Assembly: GCF_007830065.1 (NCBI RefSeq)
Contig: NZ_VLKK01000013.1
Location: 1-64,000, forward strand
Direction of reading: 5' to 3'
DNA from: Sphingobium wenxiniae
Lineage (GTDB): Bacteria > Pseudomonadota > Alphaproteobacteria > Sphingomonadales > Sphingomonadaceae
DNA: 64,000 bases
The translations under genes were made by a program, and so were the position numbers. The notes beneath the pieces are model-generated. The model worked only from the letters and a program-made list of their open reading frames with translations, was not told the DNA's origin and ran no database searches. Positions 55,569-64,000 of this stretch are shown piece by piece (position 1 is the first letter of the stretch; every line of letters begins with the position of its first letter).

Positions 55569-57863
55569 ATGGCCGAGCAGGAAGATGCAGGACGCAGGAT
55601 TCAGGTAGCCAATGCACGGCCGGAGGATGCGGGGCGCGGCCTTGCGCGCCTGCCGCTGGCGGTGATGGCCGATCTGGGGCTGGCGGAAGGCGACGTGATC
55701 GAAATCGTGGGCAAGCGTGCGACTCCGGCGCGGGTGGTGCGGCCTTACAAGGAGGATGAGGGGCTGGACGTGCTTCGCCTCGACGGGTTGCAGCGCGCCA
55801 ATGCGGGTGTCGGCTCCGGCGACTTCGTGCAGATCCGCAAGGTCGAACCGCGCCCTGCCCAGCGCGTTATCTTCGCACCTGCACAAAACAACCTGCGGCT
55901 TCAGGGCAATCCCGATGCGTTGAAGCGCGTCTTCTACCAGCGTCCCCTGACGGCAGGCGATATCGTCGCGACCTCGGGCCAGCAGCAGGTGCCCCCCGGC
56001 GACATGCCGCCCCAGTTACGCCAGATGCTCGCCGCGCCCGCTTATGCGCTTCAGGAAATCCGGTTGGTCGTCGTGTCGACTCTCCCCAAGGGCGTTGTCC
56101 ATATCGACGCCGACACCGAAGTCGAGCTGCGCGCCGAATATGAGGAGCCGCGCGACCTGCGCCGCGCCGACGTGACCTATGACGATGTGGGCGGCATGGC
56201 CGAAACCATCGATCAGTTGCGCGAGATGGTTGAGCTGCCCCTGCGTTATCCCGAACTGTTCGAGCGGCTGGGCGTCGATCCGCCCAAGGGCGTGCTGCTC
56301 CACGGCCCGCCGGGAACCGGCAAGACCCGCCTCGCCCGCGCGGTGGCCAATGAATCGGAAGCGGAATTCTTCCTCATCAACGGGCCGGAAGTCATGGGGT
56401 CGGCCTATGGCGAATCCGAAAAGAAGCTGCGCGAGATTTTCGAGGAAGCGGCCAAGGCCGCTCCGTCGATCCTCTTCATCGACGAGATCGATTCCATCGC
56501 GCCCAAGCGGGGGCAGGTGACGGGCGAGACGGAAAAGCGCCTCGTCGCGCAGCTCCTGACGCTGATGGACGGCCTTGAACCGCGCACCAACCTCGTCGTC
56601 ATCGCCGCGACCAATCGGCCCGAAGCGATCGACGAGGCGCTGCGGCGCCCCGGCCGATTCGACCGGGAGATCGTCGTCGGCGTCCCCGACGAACGCGGCC
56701 GGCGGGAGATATTGGGCATCCACACCCGCGGGATGCCCTTGGCCGAGGGGGTCGACCTTACCGAACTGGCGCGCATGACCTATGGCTTCGTCGGCGCCGA
56801 CCTTGCGGCGCTCACCCGCGAGGCGGCGATCGAAACCGTGCGCCGCTTCATGCCGCGCCTGAACCTTGAGGATGGGATCATCCCGCCCGACGTGCTGGAG
56901 GAACTCTCCGTCTCGCGGGAGGATTTCATGGCCGCGATCAAGCGCGTCCAGCCTTCCGCCATGCGCGAAGTGATGGTGCAGGCGCCCAATATCGGCTGGT
57001 CCGACATCGGCGGCCTGGGCGACGCGCAGATGCGGCTGAAGGAAGGGGTGGAGCTTCCGCTCAAGGACCCCGACGCCTTCCGCCGCATCGGCATCCGTCC
57101 GGCCAAGGGCTTCCTGCTCTACGGCCCGCCGGGCACCGGCAAGACGCTGCTGGCGAAGGCCGTCGCGCGCGAGGCGCAGGCGAACTTCATCGCCACCAAA
57201 TCGTCCGACCTGCTCAGCAAATGGTATGGGGAGAGCGAACAGCAGATCGCCCGCCTCTTCGCCCGCGCGCGGCAGGTGGCGCCGACCGTCATCTTCATCG
57301 ACGAGCTGGACAGTCTCGTTCCCGTGCGGGGCGGCGGCCTTGGCGAACCGGCGGTGACGGAGCGGGTGGTGAACACCATCCTCGCGGAGATGGACGGGCT
57401 GGAGGAATTGCAGTCGGTCGTCGTCATCGGCGCGACCAACCGTCCGACGCTGGTCGACCCGGCGCTGCTGCGGCCCGGCCGTTTCGACGAGCTGATCTAT
57501 GTCCCCGTCCCCGACGAGGCCGGGCGGCGGCACATCCTCTCGATCCACACCAAGAAGATGCCGCTGGCCGACGATGTCGACCTGGATTCGCTCGCCGGGC
57601 GGACGGAACGCTTCACTGGCGCGGATCTGGAGGATCTGGTCCGCCGGGCCGGCCTGATCGCCCTGCGCGGTTCGCTCTCGGTCGAAAAGGTCGGCATGAC
57701 CCAGTTCGAGGCGGCGCTGGAGGAAACCCGCGCCTCCGTCACGCCGGAAATGGAGCGCGAATATGAGCAGATCCAGGCGACCCTCAAGCAAAGCGTGATG
57801 CAGATCGATCCCATCGGCTTCGTCGCGCCGGGAATGCTTCGCGCCCGCGACCAGCGCGACTGA
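55569..57863 (+). CDS. CDC48/p97/VAT-type AAA+ ATPase
   Basis: A 764-residue double-AAA unfoldase. The N-domain (RIQVANARPEDAGRGLARLP..., double-psi barrel) is followed by D1 with Walker A GPPGTGKT near residue 245 and Walker B ILFIDEIDSIAPKR, then D2 with GPPGTGKT near 519 and VIFIDELDSLVPVRGG; arginine-finger regions (RRPGRFDREI, LRPGRFDELI) are present in both. Both rings look catalytically competent. This is the archaeal/eukaryotic CDC48 family, patchily distributed in bacteria. It extracts or unfolds proteins; the bacterial substrate and adaptors are not known. ATG 55569 follows gaggg; a GTG two codons earlier is possible. An orphan terminator upstream suggests a regulated leader. Confidence 0.92.
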   Translation: MAEQEDAGRRIQVANARPEDAGRGLARLPLAVMADLGLAEGDVIEIVGKRATPARVVRPYKEDEGLDVLRLDGLQRANAGVGSGDFVQIRKVEPRPAQRVIFAPAQNNLRLQGNPDALKRVFYQRPLTAGDIVATSGQQQVPPGDMPPQLRQMLAAPAYALQEIRLVVVSTLPKGVVHIDADTEVELRAEYEEPRDLRRADVTYDDVGGMAETIDQLREMVELPLRYPELFERLGVDPPKGVLLHGPPGTGKTRLARAVANESEAEFFLINGPEVMGSAYGESEKKLREIFEEAAKAAPSILFIDEIDSIAPKRGQVTGETEKRLVAQLLTLMDGLEPRTNLVVIAATNRPEAIDEALRRPGRFDREIVVGVPDERGRREILGIHTRGMPLAEGVDLTELARMTYGFVGADLAALTREAAIETVRRFMPRLNLEDGIIPPDVLEELSVSREDFMAAIKRVQPSAMREVMVQAPNIGWSDIGGLGDAQMRLKEGVELPLKDPDAFRRIGIRPAKGFLLYGPPGTGKTLLAKAVAREAQANFIATKSSDLLSKWYGESEQQIARLFARARQVAPTVIFIDELDSLVPVRGGGLGEPAVTERVVNTILAEMDGLEELQSVVVIGATNRPTLVDPALLRPGRFDELIYVPVPDEAGRRHILSIHTKKMPLADDVDLDSLAGRTERFTGADLEDLVRRAGLIALRGSLSVEKVGMTQFEAALEETRASVTPEMEREYEQIQATLKQSVMQIDPIGFVAPGMLRARDQRD

Positions 57864-58005
57864 ACGCACCAGACATGCGGGCGGCGGATTGAACCCTGCC
57901 GCCGCCCGTGCGTTCGATTCGGGGCCGGACGCTGCTAAAGCCGCTTGCAAGGCGCGCCCGGATTTGCAACCGGACGAAACAGTAACCAGAACAGGCGAAT
58001 AATTG

Positions 58006-58647
58006 ATGGCCTCCATTCCGCTGAAGAAGAATCATGCCGCCACCCGGCCCGGCATGGCCCGGTTCCTGGGCCAATGGGGCATGTTCTTCCGCCAGTTCGT
58101 GAAGCATCCCGGCATGATCGGATCGGTCATCCCTTCCTCGCAGATGCTGGTGGACGCCATGCTGGAAGAGGTGGACTGGGACGCGACCCGGCTGTTCGTC
58201 GAATATGGGCCGGGCGTGGGCACCTTTACGCAGAGCATCCTTGAGCGGATGCACCCCGACGCGACGTTGATCGCGATCGACCTCAATCTCGATTTCGTCG
58301 CCTATCTGGAGGCGGAGCTCACCGATCCGCGCCTGCGCGTCGTGCATGGCTCGGCGGCGGACGTGCGCCGTTTCGTCACTGAAAGCGGTTCCCAGCAGGC
58401 GGACTATGTCCTCTCCGGCATTCCCTTTTCCACGCTGCCCGACGGCGTGGGAGCAGCCATCTGCGCGGAGACGGCGGCCGTCCTGCGGCCCGGCGGCGCC
58501 TTTCTGGTCTATCAATATTCGGCCTTTGTCCGGCGCCTGCTGACACCGGTTTTTGCGCGGGTGGTAGAAAAAACGGTGTGGAAGAACATCCCGCCCTGCC
58601 GCACCTTCCGCGCCTGGCGCGAAGAAGCGCTGGCGAAGGCGGCCTGA
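58006..58647 (+). CDS. SAM-dependent methyltransferase, PmtA-like phospholipid N-methyltransferase
   Basis: A 213-residue class I methyltransferase. HPGMIGSVIPSSQMLVDAML precedes the SAM-binding motif FVEYGPGVGTFTQ, and SGIPFSTLPDG is the catalytic loop of the PmtA/KsgA-like group. Relatives convert phosphatidylethanolamine to its methylated forms or are annotated rRNA dimethyltransferase-like. An N-terminal amphipathic/hydrophobic helix (FLGQWGMFFRQFVKH) would suit membrane association. ATG 58006 chosen; a TTG directly precedes it. proA follows 61 bases downstream. Confidence 0.78.
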   Translation: MASIPLKKNHAATRPGMARFLGQWGMFFRQFVKHPGMIGSVIPSSQMLVDAMLEEVDWDATRLFVEYGPGVGTFTQSILERMHPDATLIAIDLNLDFVAYLEAELTDPRLRVVHGSAADVRRFVTESGSQQADYVLSGIPFSTLPDGVGAAICAETAAVLRPGGAFLVYQYSAFVRRLLTPVFARVVEKTVWKNIPPCRTFRAWREEALAKAA

Positions 58648-58708
58648 GCGCTTTCGCCGGACTGCGCTTTCATGCTAGATCGCCCCCCATGGAAAAGCGG
58701 CGAGACTC

Positions 58709-59977
58709 ATGATGAACGACCTGACCCAGACCCCTGAAATGCTGATCGCCACGCTGGGCGCTCGCGCCCGCCGGGCCGCGGCCGTGCTGGCCAGCGCCAC
58801 CGATGCGCAGAAGGCGGACGCGCTGCGCCGCGCCGCGCAGGCTTTGCGCGACCAGTCGGCCCGGATCGTCGCCGCCAACGCCCGCGACATGGAAAACGCC
58901 GCCGCCAACGGTCTCTCGCCCGCCATGCTCGACCGGTTGAAACTGAACGATGCGCGCGTCGAAGCGACGGCGGCGGGCGTCGATCAGGTCGCGAGCCTCG
59001 ACAATCCGCTGGGCAGCGTCATCGACAGGCAGGTGCGTCCCAACGGCATGGAGCTTTCCCGCGTCCGCGTGCCTTTAGGCGTCATCGGTATCATCTATGA
59101 AAGCCGCCCCAATGTGACGGCGGACGCCGCGGCGCTCTGCCTGCGGGCTGGCAATGCCGTGATCCTGCGCGGCGGCAGCGAGGCGAAGGAAAGCAACCGT
59201 GCCATCCACGCCGCCATGGCCGAAGGCATCGCCGCCGCGGGCCTCCCCGCCGATGCGGTGCAGCTTGTCCCCACGACCGACCGCGCCGCCGTGGGCGCGC
59301 TGCTCAAGGCTTCGGACTATGTCGACCTCATCGTGCCGCGCGGCGGTAAAAGCCTGGTCGCCCGTGTGCAGGAGGAAGCGCGCGTCCCCGTGCTCGCGCA
59401 TCTCGACGGCATCAACCACAGCTATGTCGATGGCGCGGCGGACCCCGCCATGGCGCAGAAACTGGTGGTGAATGCGAAGATGCGCCGCACCGGCATTTGC
59501 GGCGCGACCGAAACCGTGCTGATCGACCGCGCTTATGGCCAGGCGCCCGCGCTGGTGAAGGCGTTGCTCGACGCGAAATGCGCCGTGCGCGGCGACGAGG
59601 CGGTGCAGGCGATGGACAGCCGCGTCACGCCCGCCAGCGACGAGGACTGGGACACCGAATATCTCGACGCCATCGCGTCGATCCGGCTCGTGGATGGTCT
59701 GGACGACGCGCTCGCCCATATCGCCGCTCATGCCAGCCACCACACCGACGCCATCATCACCGAGGATGCGGAAAGGGCGGAGCGCTTCCTGAACGCCGTG
59801 GACAGCGCCATCGTGATGTGGAACGCCTCCACCCAGTTCGCGGACGGCGGGGAGTTCGGCCTGGGCGCGGAGATCGGCATTTCGACGGGCCGTCTCCACG
59901 CGCGGGGGCCGGTCGCGCTGGAGGGCCTCACGACTTACAAATGGCTGGTGCGCGGCACGGGCCAGGCAAGGCCGTAA
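58709..59977 (+). CDS. proA: Glutamate-5-semialdehyde dehydrogenase (gamma-glutamyl phosphate reductase)
   Basis: A 422-residue aldehyde-dehydrogenase-fold enzyme of proline biosynthesis that reduces gamma-glutamyl phosphate with NADPH. Seen are [35 protein letters not shown], the catalytic cysteine in [14 protein letters not shown] and the C-terminal [19 protein letters not shown]. Length is normal. proB is not in the window. Two adjacent ATGs; 58712 is equally possible. Confidence 0.95.
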   Translation: MMNDLTQTPEMLIATLGARARRAAAVLASATDAQKADALRRAAQALRDQSARIVAANARDMENAAANGLSPAMLDRLKLNDARVEATAAGVDQVASLDNPLGSVIDRQVRPNGMELSRVRVPLGVIGIIYESRPNVTADAAALCLRAGNAVILRGGSEAKESNRAIHAAMAEGIAAAGLPADAVQLVPTTDRAAVGALLKASDYVDLIVPRGGKSLVARVQEEARVPVLAHLDGINHSYVDGAADPAMAQKLVVNAKMRRTGICGATETVLIDRAYGQAPALVKALLDAKCAVRGDEAVQAMDSRVTPASDEDWDTEYLDAIASIRLVDGLDDALAHIAAHASHHTDAIITEDAERAERFLNAVDSAIVMWNASTQFADGGEFGLGAEIGISTGRLHARGPVALEGLTTYKWLVRGTGQARP

Positions 59978-59992
59978 CCCCCACGGCAACGC

Positions 59993-60820
59993 TTACCCCT
60001 TCACCACCGCGTCAATCGCCTTCAATCGTTCCAGCATCGGACCCATCCACGCCAGCGGCAGCATCACCGGGCCATCGGACGGCGCATTGTCGGGATCGTC
60101 ATGCGCCTCGGCAAAGACAGCCGCGACGCCCGCCGCGACCGCGCTCCTTGCCAGCACCGGCGCGAACGCCCGCTGCCCGCCCGATGCAGAGCCAAGCCCT
60201 CCGGGCTGCTGCACCGAATGGGTTGCGTCGAACACCACCGGATAGCCCGTCTGCGCCATCACCGGCAAAGCGCGCATGTCGCTGACCAATGTATTATAGC
60301 CGAAGCTCGCCCCGCGTTCGGTCAGCAATATGCGTTCATTGCCGGTGGATGCGACCTTCTGCGCCACCGCCGCCATGTCCCACGGCGCGAGGAACTGGCC
60401 CTTCTTCACATTGATCACCGCGCCGGTCCTGCCCGCCGCGACCAGCAGGTCGGTCTGCCGGCAGAGAAAGGCCGGAATCTGGAGGATGTCCACCGCCTGC
60501 GCCGCCGCTTCGATTTGGCTAGCCTCATGCACGTCGGTCAGCACCGGGCAACCCAGCGCCCCCTTCACCTCCGCCAATATGGCCAGCCCCGCGTCGATCC
60601 CGACTCCGCGCCGGCCGGACACAGACGTCCGGTTCGCCTTGTCGAAGGAGGATTTGAACACGAACGGCACGCCCGCCTGCGCCGCCGCCGTCTTCAGGGC
60701 ATCCGCCATGAACAGCGCATGATCGCGGCTTTCGATCTGGCAGGGGCCGGAAATCAGGACGAAGGGCAGGTCGTTGCCGATCGTCACCGGCCCCACCGAA
60801 ACATGCTTGGGTATCGTCAT
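59993..60820 (-). CDS. kdsA: 3-deoxy-8-phosphooctulonate synthase (KDO-8-P synthase), metal-dependent class
   Basis: A 275-residue TIM-barrel enzyme joining arabinose 5-phosphate and phosphoenolpyruvate for LPS core KDO. VLISGPCQIESRDHAL has a cysteine (C27) where class I enzymes have asparagine, so this is a class II, metal-dependent form; VFKSSFDKANRTSVSG, VLTDVHEASQI and VFDATHSVQQPGG complete the active site. ATG 60820 (MTIPKHVSV) is chosen; the earlier ATG adds 17 non-conserved residues overlapping the gene upstream. It converges with proA. Confidence 0.94.
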   Translation of the reverse strand: MTIPKHVSVGPVTIGNDLPFVLISGPCQIESRDHALFMADALKTAAAQAGVPFVFKSSFDKANRTSVSGRRGVGIDAGLAILAEVKGALGCPVLTDVHEASQIEAAAQAVDILQIPAFLCRQTDLLVAAGRTGAVINVKKGQFLAPWDMAAVAQKVASTGNERILLTERGASFGYNTLVSDMRALPVMAQTGYPVVFDATHSVQQPGGLGSASGGQRAFAPVLARSAVAAGVAAVFAEAHDDPDNAPSDGPVMLPLAWMGPMLERLKAIDAVVKG

Positions 60821-60825
60821 GCCGC

Positions 60826-61119
60826 TCACTTCGGCGCTTTCACGAACCGCCGCAAGAGCTGACCGCGCCACAGGCCCTTGCCGGCATGATAATTCCAGCA
60901 GAACCAGCCGAACGCCAGACAGGCGAGCAGCGAGGGCAGCGCCATGGGATCGCCATTGTCCCGCATATGCCGGTAAAAGGCGAAGTCCGCCCGCCAGCGG
61001 TCCCGTTCCGATCCGCCGCCATGGATGCCATAGGCATTGTCATGGCGGCGGCAACCGATGTTTCGGTTGTATTTGCGGTGGTCTATGAAATAGCAGTAGT
61101 CGCGTTCGGGTGTCGTCAT
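60826..61119 (-). CDS. 97-aa protein with phospholipase-A2-like C-x2-HD-x2-Y motif and one membrane segment
   Basis: A small protein with no assigned family. HRKYNRNIGCRRHDNAYG places C23, H26, D27 and Y30 in the C-x2-H-D-x2-Y arrangement of secreted and prokaryotic phospholipase A2 catalytic helices; GIHGGGSERDRWRADFAF follows, with a second conserved-looking Asp (D45). A hydrophobic segment at 60-78 (ALPSLLACLAFGWFCW) and a basic C-terminus follow. It ends five bases before kdsA starts and is divergent from the hydrolase gene 21 bases away. Enzymatic activity is inference from the motif alone. Confidence 0.6.
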   Translation of the reverse strand: MTTPERDYCYFIDHRKYNRNIGCRRHDNAYGIHGGGSERDRWRADFAFYRHMRDNGDPMALPSLLACLAFGWFCWNYHAGKGLWRGQLLRRFVKAPK

Positions 61120-61140
61120 GGCCCGATGTGGACAGGGGCC

Positions 61141-62262
61141 ATGGAAAAGTTCAAGCGGAAAGTCTTCTACCTTGGCGGTTTCGATCCGCGCGGGGTGCGT
61201 TTCTACCACCAGCTTTACCGCGAGCAGGCGGAAAGATATGCGCGCCTCTCCGGCGAGCAGGTGGAGGTGAGCGCGCGCCGGTCCGGTCCCGCATCCTCCG
61301 CGAACTGGACCGTCACCAACGCGACCGCGGGCGTCGAAACCGATTATGAGTTCCTCCGCTGGGAAGACCTTGTTGCAAAGGTGTGGATCAGGAACCCGTT
61401 CCTTCTCGCCTGGCGTTCCATCGCGACCTATTCCGCCCATGCCCGCTTCATGCAGTTCCGCCGGATGCGCAAATTGCGGCGCGGTCCCGTCATCACGATC
61501 CTCTATCCGCCGGTCCTCGCCGTCTTCATCCCGCTCGGCCTCGCGCTGCTGACGGCGCTGCTGTTATGGCTCGCGCTTCCCTTCTGGGCGGCCGCGCTGG
61601 GCGGCGTGGCGGTGAGCGCGCTGCTGTCGGGGCGCCTCCTCAACAAGCTGATCGTGCCGTGGCTGCTGCGCTTCATGTATTATAACCACACCGTCGCGGC
61701 GCGGGGACCGGGACCGGAGATGGACGCCAGGCTCGACCAGTTCGCCGACCGCATCCTTGGCGAAATGGACGGCCCCTATGACGAGGTGATCTTCGCCTCG
61801 CACAGCAACGGCACCAATTACGCGATGAGCGTGATGCGCCGTATCCTCGAAAAGCGGCCCGGCCTTCCCGCCAATTTCACGATGCTGACCTTGGGGCAGG
61901 TCGTTCCCGTCATCGCGCTCCGCAAGGATGCGCGCTGGTATCATGCCGATCTCAAGGCGCTGGACGACAAGCATTTCCGCCTTGTCGACTTTTCCTCGCC
62001 CCCTGACGGCGCGGCTTATTATGACGTGCACCCGATCCGCCTTGTGTCGGACCGGTGCGCCGCCCGCGTCGAGTTGCTTTCGCCCCGCTTCCACCTGTTC
62101 TACGAGCCGGAAAATTACCATAGCGGCTGGTCGAACAAATATGAGGCGCATTTCGACTATCTGCGCGTGGGCGACCGTCTTTCGCCCGTCGATTATCTGA
62201 GCCTCACCGCAGGCCGCCGCACCATCGACGAAGCCATCGCCGCCTTCAGGACGATCCCGTGA
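61141..62262 (+). CDS. Membrane-anchored alpha/beta-hydrolase-like protein
   Basis: A 373-residue protein, family not recognised with certainty. A soluble N-terminal part starts KVFYLGGFDPRGVRFYHQLY, two hydrophobic segments lie around 117-175 (TILYPPVLAVFIPLGLALL, ALPFWAAALGGVAVSALLSG), then an alpha/beta-hydrolase-like half with a nucleophile-elbow-type sequence FASHSNGTNYAM (S222) and a conserved-looking end (LFYEPENYHSGWSNKYEAHFDY) that may supply the histidine. Its stop overlaps the P450 start (GTGA), indicating coupled translation. The start could be ATG 61126. Confidence 0.7.
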   Translation: MEKFKRKVFYLGGFDPRGVRFYHQLYREQAERYARLSGEQVEVSARRSGPASSANWTVTNATAGVETDYEFLRWEDLVAKVWIRNPFLLAWRSIATYSAHARFMQFRRMRKLRRGPVITILYPPVLAVFIPLGLALLTALLLWLALPFWAAALGGVAVSALLSGRLLNKLIVPWLLRFMYYNHTVAARGPGPEMDARLDQFADRILGEMDGPYDEVIFASHSNGTNYAMSVMRRILEKRPGLPANFTMLTLGQVVPVIALRKDARWYHADLKALDDKHFRLVDFSSPPDGAAYYDVHPIRLVSDRCAARVELLSPRFHLFYEPENYHSGWSNKYEAHFDYLRVGDRLSPVDYLSLTAGRRTIDEAIAAFRTIP

Positions 62263-63626
62263 CGGACCCCTTCATCCCGCCCTATCCCGAACCGCCCAAA
62301 AACAGGCGCGGCCTCGTCAAACGCTTCCTGCGCGGCTGGCATAGCTGGATTCATGTGCTCTTTGAAAAGAGCTACACGATGAAGATGGGCGAAATCCGGA
62401 TGCCCGGCCAGACCATGTATATCGCCAACGAGCTGCCGCTGGTGGATCGGATATTGCGCGGCGGCACGGCTTTCCCCAAACATCGCGAGCTGGTCCGCAA
62501 CCTCTCCCCGCTCATCGGCAACAGCGTCTTTTCCGCCAATGGCGAGGATTGGGAAAGCCAGCGGGCGATGGTCAATCCCGCCTTCGCCCATACCGCGCTC
62601 CACCGCTCCATGCCGCTCATGGTCGCGGCGGCGGACGATTTCCTCGCCCGCATCGACGCCGCCGACCGGGGCAGGCCCATCGACATCGACCCGATGATGA
62701 CCCATGTGGCCGCCGATATCATCTTCCGGACGCTGTTTTCGCAGACGCTGGACGCGCATCGCTCCAACATCATCCACACCGCGTTCGGTAAGTTCCAGCG
62801 GCTCGCTCACAGCGCTTCCATGCTGCGCCTCTACGGCCTGCCCGCCCGCTGGTTCGAACGGCGCTCCCTGAGGCCCGCCAAGGCCATTCACGACGTCTTC
62901 CGTCCCATAGTGGAGGCGCGTTTCGAAGGATTCCACCAGCGCGGGGACGCGCCGCATCGCGATATCCTCCAGTCGCTGATAGAGGCAAAGCATCCCGAAA
63001 CCGGCGAGCCCTTCACCCTGCAACAGGTGATGGATCAGGTCTCGACCGTCTTTCTCGCGGGCCATGAAACATCGGCCAGCACGATGACATGGGCGCTCTA
63101 CATGCTCGCCGAATGTCCGCATATCCAGAACCTGGCCCGCGCCGAGGTGCAGGACGTGGCGGGCGACCAGCCGCTCGCCGCCGGGATGCTCAAGGACATG
63201 GGCGCGGTGCGGAACATCTTCCGCGAGACGTTGCGTCTCTATCCGCCGGTGGCCTTCTTCCCGCGCGAGGTGCCCTGTCCCATGGACATGCGCGACAAGC
63301 ATCTGGAGGAAGGCGCGATGCTGGTCGTCGCTCCCTGGCTCACCCAGCGCAACAAGGACAATTGGGCCTGTCCCCACGCCTTCGATCCCGAACGCTTCGA
63401 CGATCCGGCCAATGCGGAGATGGCGAAGCAGGCATGGTTCCCCTTCGGCCGGGGGCCTCGCGTCTGCGTCGGCGCGGGCTTCGCCCAGCAGGAGGTGATG
63501 ACGGTGATCGCTTCGGTCTTGCGCCGTTACCGCCTCTCGGTGCCCGAAGGGTTCAAGCCGGAACCGATCAGCCGCCTGACGATTCGGCCCAGGACGGGAA
63601 TGACGTTGCTGTTCGGCGCGATCTGA
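62259..63626 (+). CDS. Cytochrome P450
   Basis: A 455-residue soluble-looking P450. I-helix AGHETSASTMTWAL with the acid-alcohol-type pair replaced by ET-S, K-helix ETLRLYPPVAFFPRE (ExxR), and heme ligand loop FPFGRGPRVCVGAGFA with the cysteine near residue 403 are all intact. It resembles CYP enzymes acting on fatty or terpenoid substrates (VAFFPRE motif), but the substrate is not clear. Starts with GTG 62259 overlapping the hydrolase stop by four bases; no ferredoxin or reductase is adjacent. Confidence 0.9.
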   Translation: MTDPFIPPYPEPPKNRRGLVKRFLRGWHSWIHVLFEKSYTMKMGEIRMPGQTMYIANELPLVDRILRGGTAFPKHRELVRNLSPLIGNSVFSANGEDWESQRAMVNPAFAHTALHRSMPLMVAAADDFLARIDAADRGRPIDIDPMMTHVAADIIFRTLFSQTLDAHRSNIIHTAFGKFQRLAHSASMLRLYGLPARWFERRSLRPAKAIHDVFRPIVEARFEGFHQRGDAPHRDILQSLIEAKHPETGEPFTLQQVMDQVSTVFLAGHETSASTMTWALYMLAECPHIQNLARAEVQDVAGDQPLAAGMLKDMGAVRNIFRETLRLYPPVAFFPREVPCPMDMRDKHLEEGAMLVVAPWLTQRNKDNWACPHAFDPERFDDPANAEMAKQAWFPFGRGPRVCVGAGFAQQEVMTVIASVLRRYRLSVPEGFKPEPISRLTIRPRTGMTLLFGAI

Positions 63627-63641
63627 CTAGGCCGCGGGAGC

Positions 63642-63917
63642 CTATCGCCTCCGTATCCGCTGGTAGCGCCGCCGCAGCACCACGCCCGCGATCAGCAGCG
63701 GCACCGCCAGCAATATCGCCGCCGCGCCCAGCATCGGCGGCCACAGCCCGAACAGGCTGGTGATGCCCAGCGCGGAGGGCATCACCACCAGCAAGGCGCC
63801 GACCGTCAGCAGCCACAGCCCATATCGGCGCGGGCGCACCGCGACCATGCGCATTTCGTGCCGCCACGCCTTGCGGCCCGCTTTGGTGGAAAGGTCAGGG
63901 GGAGGGTGGTCGAACAT
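63642..63917 (-). CDS. Small two-helix membrane protein, 91 aa
   Basis: A hypothetical protein with a basic cytoplasmic start (KAGRKAWRHEMRMVAVRPRRYG), two hydrophobic helices (LWLLTVGALLVVMPSALGI and MLGAAAILLAVPLLIAGVVL) and an Arg-rich end. Its 3' end converges with the P450. No family recognised. Confidence 0.65.
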   Translation of the reverse strand: MFDHPPPDLSTKAGRKAWRHEMRMVAVRPRRYGLWLLTVGALLVVMPSALGITSLFGLWPPMLGAAAILLAVPLLIAGVVLRRRYQRIRRR

Positions 63918-64000
63918 TGGCTCTGGACCTTGTGCCGCTTCGCCCCTATCCTGTCCAGTATCCCCGGGGGACCGCTCACAGGCGGTTGAGAGGCGGCTGA

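Overview
The window is chromosomal DNA from an alphaproteobacterium, most likely a sphingomonad (Sphingobium/Sphingomonas/Novosphingobium type). Supporting signs are the high GC, a ChpT histidine phosphotransferase, an alphaproteobacterial LexA box (GAAC-N7-GAAC) in front of imuA-imuB-dnaE2, several long TonB-dependent receptors with the 'IVVTAQ' N-terminus usual in this group, a class II DAHP synthase and a class II (Cys-type) KdsA. Genus assignment is inference.

Left edge (1-1.6 kb): an accessory patch with the 5' end of an IS1380-family transposase running off the window and an AT-richer NDT/TIR-like gene that is split by a -1 frameshift in an A7 run. From 1.6 to 9.5 kb: an HI0933-type flavoprotein, a DUF442 phosphatase-like protein, a TonB-dependent receptor with a glycine-rich insert, chpT, a JAMM metalloprotease, rluD and rpoH. 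From 9.7 to 19.6 kb: rpoN-lptB and rnd-lptC-lptA, all on the minus strand, separated by a plus-strand block (sugar MFS transporter, GT2 glycosyltransferase, Ku, CorA, secreted cyclophilin). This looks like a split LPS-export operon. From 19.9 to 35.3 kb: a two-domain cold-shock protein with an RGG/GFGG-type N-terminus, the SOS mutagenesis cassette imuA-imuB-dnaE2, tamA-tamB, recJ and tRNA-Glu.

From 35.6 to 44.1 kb lies a nutrient-acquisition cluster: a TonB receptor plus secreted PTP-type phosphatase behind a Pho-box-like site, a ZnuD-like receptor behind a perfect 15-bp palindrome resembling a Zur box, then an unusual in-frame NUDIX-DUF47 (PhoU-like) fusion followed by a Pit phosphate transporter. 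From 44.1 to 54.3 kb: an ScfR-type XRE regulator with a divergent 56-aa protein, UdgX, two small conserved-looking ORFs, class II DAHP synthase, a UbiH-type hydroxylase, acetyl-CoA synthetase, a GST and a diguanylate cyclase without the RxxD inhibitory site. From 54.3 kb to the end: a LysR regulator, an archaeal-type CDC48 AAA ATPase with an orphan terminator upstream, a PmtA-like methyltransferase, proA, kdsA, a tiny protein with a phospholipase-A2-like C-x2-HD motif, a divergent membrane hydrolase translationally coupled to a cytochrome P450, and a small two-helix membrane protein.

Functionally the window is rich in DNA repair (Ku, ImuABC, RecJ, UdgX), envelope biogenesis (LptABC, TamAB, KdsA, TonB receptors) and alternative sigma factors (RpoH, RpoN). 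No CRISPR array, prophage or rRNA was seen.
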